Assembly (NCBI GenBank): GCA_003497765.1
Contig: DNNY01000026.1
Location: forward strand, 1-10,265
Source: Oceanospirillaceae bacterium
GTDB lineage: Bacteria; Pseudomonadota; Gammaproteobacteria; Pseudomonadales; Balneatricaceae
DNA: 10,265 nt
Reading direction: 5' to 3'
In this document: positions 7,057 to 10,265 of the stretch, in pieces
Position numbering within the stretch: position 1 is the first letter of the stretch
Layout of the letters: each line of letters begins with the position of its first letter
Notes under the pieces: generated by a model
Databases searched by the model: none
Told to the model about the DNA's origin: nothing
What the model saw: only the letters and a program-made list of their open reading frames with translations
Program-made: the position numbers and the translations under genes

Positions 7057-8241
7057 ATGGCCAGTTATCTTTGGTACGGTGTAGATGCTGATCAGCAACA
7101 TCAACATGGGCTAATTCAGGCCCAAGGCGTGAGTCATCTACGCAGTTTATTGGCTCAGCAAGGTGTAGGCTTAAATCAGCATTATAGAATAACTTTTTGG
7201 CATCGGAGACCTTATTCTGTTCCTTCTAAAGTTGCCTGTGAACTATTGCAGCGATGGCGACAGTTATTAAATGCTAATATACCCCTTCTAGACTGTATGC
7301 GTTTAGCCTTACCTAGTCAGCCCTCTATTACCTTACGTTGGCAACTTTGGCTACTTTATCAAGGCTTACAGCAGGGTAATCAATTTTCGCAACTGCTAGG
7401 GCAACAAAGGCTGTTGCCAACTTATCAAGTGGCCATCCTAGCCGCAGGAGAAAGGCAAGCTGATCTAGCCTCTGCCATGGGTCAAATTATCCGTCAGCAA
7501 CAGCAAATTATATCTATAAGCCAACGTATTAAACGTAATCTAATAATGCCAGGTATTACTCTTATTGCTGGAATAGTGGTGTGTATGTTGGTTTTATTTC
7601 TGTTGATACCTAATATTGTGCAGCTAGTTGCTAATAGCGGTAGTAGTCTCCCATTAGCAACGCAATGGCTGTTAGGGGCTGCTAATTGGTTAGAGCAAAA
7701 TGGTTTACTATTAATCTTTGGACTAGGCACAGTCATGCTTGTCATTGGTTTGCTGCTTAGGACTTCAATTGGACTTAGATGGGGTCGAAGGGCAATCAAC
7801 TTTATTCCTCTTTGGGGTGCGATTGGTAAGCTTCAAAATGAGTGTTTAATGTTGCAGCTATTAGCTGGCAGTCAAGGTAGTGGGGTGCCTATTCTATTGG
7901 CTCTGGAACAATGCCAAAAGGCTGCTCGGGATAGAACTCTAGCTAAGCAGATTGCCAATATCCACCAATTATTAACCTCGGGTCTACTGCTTTCTGAGGC
8001 ATGTGCTCGGTCTGGCTGGCGAGAGTCGCAGGTAATTCTGTTACGGGTAGCTGAAAACACGGGTGATCTGGAGTCTGCCTTTAAGTTTATGAGTCAGCAA
8101 CTTGAATCTCAGCTATTTGACCTAATTAATTATTTGACTAAATTAATCGAACCTTTGACTACGCTTTTGGTTGCCACTTTAATAGGTGGTTTGGTCATTG
8201 CTATTTATCTACCTTTAATGCAGATGGGTAGCCTGTTATGA
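7057..8241 (+). CDS. Type IV pilus / type II secretion inner-membrane platform protein (PilC/GspF/HofC family)
   Basis: A polytopic inner-membrane protein of 394 residues that couples the assembly ATPase to pilin insertion. It shows the two-fold T2SSF repeat. The first cytoplasmic domain covers about 57-160, with LLNANIPLLDCMRLAL and AGERQADLASAM, followed by membrane helices at about 163-187 and 215-235. The second covers about 258-360, with LLAGSQGSGVPILLALEQ and AENTGDLESAFKFM, followed by a last helix at about 365-387. AGER..DLASA and AEN.GDLESA are the matching halves of the repeat. The length is typical. There is no clear ribosome binding site and only 3 bases from the pilB-like stop, so translation is probably coupled. 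Only 81 bases separate it from coaE, leaving no room for the prepilin peptidase gene usually found there. Confidence 0.9.
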   Translation: MASYLWYGVDADQQHQHGLIQAQGVSHLRSLLAQQGVGLNQHYRITFWHRRPYSVPSKVACELLQRWRQLLNANIPLLDCMRLALPSQPSITLRWQLWLLYQGLQQGNQFSQLLGQQRLLPTYQVAILAAGERQADLASAMGQIIRQQQQIISISQRIKRNLIMPGITLIAGIVVCMLVLFLLIPNIVQLVANSGSSLPLATQWLLGAANWLEQNGLLLIFGLGTVMLVIGLLLRTSIGLRWGRRAINFIPLWGAIGKLQNECLMLQLLAGSQGSGVPILLALEQCQKAARDRTLAKQIANIHQLLTSGLLLSEACARSGWRESQVILLRVAENTGDLESAFKFMSQQLESQLFDLINYLTKLIEPLTTLLVATLIGGLVIAIYLPLMQMGSLL

Positions 8242-8276
8242 TAATAAAAGCTTTGTTAAAAAATTTGCTATTATTA
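8242..8276 (+). terminator. AT-rich imperfect hairpin after pilC, weak terminator candidate
   Basis: TAATAAAAGC (8242-8251) and GCTATTATTA (8267-8276) pair at 9 of 10 positions around a 15-base AT-rich loop. With so little GC it would be unstable, and no T run follows. The pilB-pilC transcript could end here or run on into coaE. Confidence 0.2.
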
Positions 8277-8322
8277 ACATAGGCATAGATAGTACGATGG
8301 TAACAAGTGTATTGGAGACTCA

Positions 8323-8931
8323 ATGGCTTTTATTGTTGGTTTGACTGGTGGCATTGGCAGTGGCAAAACGCAGGTTGCAGATAGACTTGCTGAATTAGGC
8401 GTGGATGTAATTGATGCCGATGTTGTGGCACGGGAGGTTGTGGAACCTGGTACCGATGCACTGGCGAGTATTGCCCAACATTTTGGTTATCATTTGTTAG
8501 ACCAAGACGGTCGGCTAAAACGTGATAAACTCCGCCAGATCATTTTTTCAGATAAACAAGCCAAAACTTGGCTGGAAAAACTTCTTCATCCTTTAATTGG
8601 CTCTAGTATTAAAACGCAGCTAGCGCAAATCAATTCACCATACGGGCTTTTAGTATCACCTTTGTTGTTGGAAACGGAACAAAATAAACTGGTTGATAAA
8701 ATCATTGTGGTGGATGCCGATCCTAGTCAACAATTAGCGCGAGCTATTAATCGTGATGTCACTAATTTGGCAGAAGTTGAAGCTATTATGGCAGCACAAA
8801 TGTCTCGCAATAAACGCTTGTCTAAGGCCGATATTATCTTGGATAATACGCGGGATTTGATCTCTTTACACAACAAGGTTGACCAGCTGCATCAACACTT
8901 AAAAACCCTAGCGGAAGACTTTAATGCTTGA
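8323..8931 (+). CDS. coaE: Dephospho-CoA kinase
   Basis: Phosphorylates the 3'-hydroxyl of dephospho-CoA with ATP, the last step of coenzyme A synthesis, in the cytoplasm. The 202-residue length is standard. The P-loop GLTGGIGSGKT is at 6-16 (Lys15, Thr16), followed by VIDADVVAREVVEPG (29-43) with Asp31 and the His89-Pro90 region (LLHPLI). The lid and C-terminal part follow, with AINRDVTNLAEVEAIMAAQMSR and the closing DIILDNTRDL. GGAG lies 5 bases before the ATG. Its last 8 bases overlap the yacG start. The order coaE-yacG next to pilus assembly genes is conserved in several gammaproteobacteria. zapD, present between the two in enteric bacteria, is absent here. Confidence 0.95.
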   Translation: MAFIVGLTGGIGSGKTQVADRLAELGVDVIDADVVAREVVEPGTDALASIAQHFGYHLLDQDGRLKRDKLRQIIFSDKQAKTWLEKLLHPLIGSSIKTQLAQINSPYGLLVSPLLLETEQNKLVDKIIVVDADPSQQLARAINRDVTNLAEVEAIMAAQMSRNKRLSKADIILDNTRDLISLHNKVDQLHQHLKTLAEDFNA

Positions 8932-9121
8932 ATATCCATGTCCACGATGCCAGAGGAAGGTGGTATGGAAGAGTGATAATGCATTTCGACCATTTTGCAG
9001 CGAAGTTTGCCAACAAATTGACTTAGGTGCGTGGGCTCAGGAAGAGTACGCTATTGCTGGTGATGATCAAGAAAATGATGTTTCTACAGGTATTTTAAGC
9101 CCGAGCCAAGAGGATTTATAA
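8924..9121 (+). CDS. yacG: DNA gyrase inhibitor YacG (zinc protein)
   Basis: A 65-residue zinc protein. In E. coli, YacG binds the C-terminal part of GyrB and blocks DNA binding by gyrase. The metal ligands are Cys6 and Cys9 (CPRC) and Cys25 and Cys29 (FCSEVC), a C-x2-C-x15-C-x3-C pattern. The family-typical block CQQIDLGAWAQEEYAI follows. The tail after residue 46 is acidic and looks disordered, as in relatives. Its ATG lies inside the end of coaE (8-base overlap, ATGCTTGA), so it depends on coaE translation or re-initiation. The pilin begins 20 bases after its stop. Confidence 0.93.
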   Translation: MLEYPCPRCQRKVVWKSDNAFRPFCSEVCQQIDLGAWAQEEYAIAGDDQENDVSTGILSPSQEDL

Positions 9122-9130
9122 ACAGACAAC

Positions 9131-9136
9131 AGGAGG
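9131..9136 (+). promoter_or_regulatory. Strong ribosome binding site of the pilin
   Basis: A perfect AGGAGG, 5 bases before ATG 9142. It supports the first ATG, hence a 26-residue leader, over the in-frame ATG at 9157. It fits a protein made in large amounts. Confidence 0.75.
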
Positions 9137-9141
9137 TTGTC

Positions 9142-9609
9142 ATGCTGATTGCAACAATGGGATTAAGGATTAATCCGACCAGAATCGTTTTTTTTAAACC
9201 GAGAAATTTTATCACCGGCTTTAGCCTCTTGGAGCTTTTGCTAGTCGTTGCCTTAATAGGTATCCTAGCCGCTTTTGCGGTACCAACTTATCAAAAATAT
9301 TTGCAGCAAACTCGGTTTCTGGAAGTGGTCCAGCACACTCAGGCAGTTAGGATTTCACAGGCAGCCTGCTTAATGGCGGCGGGGCAAAATTTAACCGCCT
9401 GTGATAGTTACCCTGATCTAGCTTTACAAGCACCAGTGGCAACAGCAAATACTGCTCAGGTTACAATTAGTTTAACCAAGGCAATTATTACAGGTACAGG
9501 CACAAGTTCGGCAGGGGGATTCACTTATATTCTAACGCCTAGTTTTAATGCTGCAGGGCAGCTTAGTTATACTGTGAGTGGAACTTGTGTTGCTGCTGCC
9601 GCATGTTAA
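9142..9609 (+). CDS. Type IV pilin precursor (PilA-like, long leader)
   Basis: A prepilin of 155 residues. The processing site is ITG|FSLLELLLVVALIGILAAFAVP: cleavage after Gly26, mature residue 1 is Phe27 and the conserved Glu5 is Glu31. The hydrophobic N-terminal helix (about 27-47) leads into PTYQKYLQQTR, the type IVa pilin pattern. The mature protein is about 129 residues and carries four cysteines (Cys76, Cys87, Cys149, Cys155), likely two disulfides. The last is the C-terminal residue. The globular part is rich in Ala, Thr and Ser. The leader is unusually long for a Phe-1 pilin, includes basic residues, and is crossed by a run of eight T. It sits 20 bases after yacG rather than next to pilB, with no room for its own promoter outside yacG. 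It could be the major pilin of this locus or a competence pilin. No prepilin peptidase gene is in view. Confidence 0.88.
   Translation: MLIATMGLRINPTRIVFFKPRNFITGFSLLELLLVVALIGILAAFAVPTYQKYLQQTRFLEVVQHTQAVRISQAACLMAAGQNLTACDSYPDLALQAPVATANTAQVTISLTKAIITGTGTSSAGGFTYILTPSFNAAGQLSYTVSGTCVAAAAC
9188..9195 (+). repeat. Run of eight T in the pilin leader
   Basis: A T8 tract covers the codons for Val16-Phe17-Phe18, upstream of the processing site. Loss or gain of one base would shift the frame before any mature pilin is made. No alternative start codon lies between it and the cleavage site. Confidence 0.6.
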
Positions 9610-9619
9610 TGGCAGTCAT

Positions 9620-9664
9620 TCAGTGTCATAAAACTTGACTCTAAAATCTTATGCCATACACTGA
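9620..9664. promoter_or_regulatory. Inverted repeat around a promoter-like site, between pilin and the exonuclease-like gene
   Basis: TCAGTGT (9620-9626) is mirrored by ACACTGA (9658-9664), and CATAA (9627-9631) by TTATG (9649-9653), giving a 7+5 bp stem with a 4-base bulge and a 17-base loop. As RNA it could be a pilin terminator, though no T run follows. As DNA the arms flank the candidate promoter and could be an operator. Confidence 0.35.
9635..9662 (+). promoter_or_regulatory. Candidate sigma-70 promoter for the exonuclease-like gene
   Basis: TTGACT (9635-9640) as -35 and TACACT (9657-9662) as -10, with a 16-base spacer, about 45 bases before the gene start. The -35 matches the consensus at 5 of 6 positions and the -10 at 4 of 6. 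AAAGGA lies just before the ATG. Confidence 0.4.
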
Positions 9665-9707
9665 CCTGATTGCGAAACAATAAACTTGTATTAAAGGAAA
9701 TTGGTTT

Positions 9708-10196
9708 ATGGATTGTGCTACTTTCCTGGCTATAGAGTCCAGCTCTGAGGCGCCTCACTATCCAATAGCCTGCGCTTGGAGTCTTCCTGATGGCAGCATC
9801 AAAAGTAGTTTGATATTGCCCGCTGACGATTGGCCGAGTGAACTTTGCTATAGTGATCATCTGGATCTCGATATCATTTTATCCCAAGGACATTCAATTA
9901 AAGACATTATGTTGGAAATGAATGATGACCTAGATGGGCAATGGGTCATCTGTCATGCTGATTTTACACCGGTCAATAGCTTTATGTTAATTGCTGATGC
10001 CATTGACATGTATCCGGCATTTGAGTGGAGTGACCAAGGGGCTGATATTGCAGAAGTATGTGGTGATTATTGGCGTGAGGATTTGCAAGATTTAGGCTTT
10101 GAATTAGGTCTTGATTTGACCCAAGCTGAGGACCAAGTGCGCATTATGCAACTTTGCTGGGCACGTCATAACGAACTAATGTCTCAAAATTGGTAA
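9708..10196 (+). CDS. Acidic DEDD-exonuclease-like protein, catalytic residues apparently lost
   Basis: A 162-residue, strongly acidic, soluble protein with no signal peptide. I do not recognise a named family with certainty. The start FLAIESSS (6-13) followed by YPIACAWSLPDGSIKSSLI (18-36) resembles motif I of DnaQ/RNase T-like 3'-5' exonucleases, normally F(L/I)D(I/L)E followed by PIE(V/I)xW. Here the first Asp is Ala8 while Glu10 is kept. WVICHADFTPVNSFML (79-94) resembles motif II, with Asn90 where a catalytic Asp is expected. TQAEDQVRIMQLCW (138-151) resembles the HxAxxD motif III, with Thr138 in place of His and Gln143 in place of, or next to, the final Asp. If this alignment is right, the fold is retained without nuclease activity. 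It has its own promoter-like region and AAAGGA 7 bases before the ATG. The yheU-like gene starts 4 bases after it. The reading frame is intact. Confidence 0.6.
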   Translation: MDCATFLAIESSSEAPHYPIACAWSLPDGSIKSSLILPADDWPSELCYSDHLDLDIILSQGHSIKDIMLEMNDDLDGQWVICHADFTPVNSFMLIADAIDMYPAFEWSDQGADIAEVCGDYWREDLQDLGFELGLDLTQAEDQVRIMQLCWARHNELMSQNW

Positions 10197-10200
10197 GCCG

Positions 10201-10265
10201 ATGATTATTCCATGGCAGCAATTGCCAGCGGCCACACTTGATAATTTGCTGCAAGAATACGCTAG
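10201..10265 (+). CDS. yheU: YheU-family (UPF0270) protein, 5' part only
   Basis: The first 21 codons of a gene cut by the window end. The visible start MIIPWQQLPAATLDNLLQEY matches the characteristic beginning of the small YheU/UPF0270 proteins (about 70-90 residues, IPWxxLxxxTLxNL(I/L)xE). Their function is not established. It starts 4 bases after the preceding stop and is probably co-transcribed with the exonuclease-like gene. No clear ribosome binding site is seen, only GGTAAG overlapping the previous stop, so coupling is likely. Confidence 0.75.
   Translation, partial: MIIPWQQLPAATLDNLLQEYA

Noticed and set aside
7494..7799. 101-codon minus-strand open frame opposite the pilC-like gene
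   Set aside because: It mirrors membrane-segment codons of the real gene, and no ribosome binding site or homology is recognisable.
8266..8295. Promoter for coaE (TTGCTA ... TAGTAC)
   Set aside because: Both boxes match poorly and lie within an AT-rich imperfect repeat; not enough to call.

Overview
The window reads as a chromosomal segment of a gammaproteobacterium. LapA/LapB, IHF-beta, YacG, a YheU-type protein and a HofB/HofC-like (PilB/PilC-like) pair together point to that class. I cannot name the genus. The DNA is moderately AT-rich and uniform in style. All genes lie on the + strand, packed tightly with short gaps or overlaps. I see no tRNA, rRNA, IS element, CRISPR array or phage gene.

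Left block (1 to about 4290): the 3' part of rpsA (ribosomal protein S1), ihfB (IHF beta), a 276-base gap with two hairpins, then lapA-lapB (control of LPS synthesis) overlapping by 4 bases. Next come pyrF (orotidine 5'-phosphate decarboxylase, TTG start) and a secreted ComEA-like helix-hairpin-helix protein. rpsA-ihfB-lapA-lapB-pyrF is a familiar gammaproteobacterial order.

Centre (4426-5766): dgt, an HD-domain dNTP triphosphohydrolase.

Right block (5872 to the end): a type IV pilus / DNA-uptake cluster mixed with housekeeping genes. A short PilB/HofB-type assembly ATPase without the N-terminal domain is followed by a PilC/HofC platform protein. Then come coaE (last step of CoA synthesis), yacG (gyrase inhibitor) and a type IV pilin. 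The usual neighbour pilD (prepilin peptidase) is absent between pilC and coaE, and the pilin sits after yacG rather than before pilB. After the pilin, a promoter-like site inside an inverted repeat precedes a 162-residue acidic protein. It looks like a DEDD-family 3'-5' exonuclease that has lost most catalytic residues. It is followed 4 bases later by the start of a yheU-like gene cut by the window edge.

Working together: the ComEA-like protein, PilB, PilC and the pilin could all serve DNA uptake or a type IV pilus, whereas rpsA, ihfB, lapAB, pyrF, dgt, coaE and yacG are core functions. I found no clearly new multi-gene system. The most unusual items are the degenerate exonuclease-like protein, the pilin leader (long, with a run of eight T), and the reduced pilB/pilC locus.
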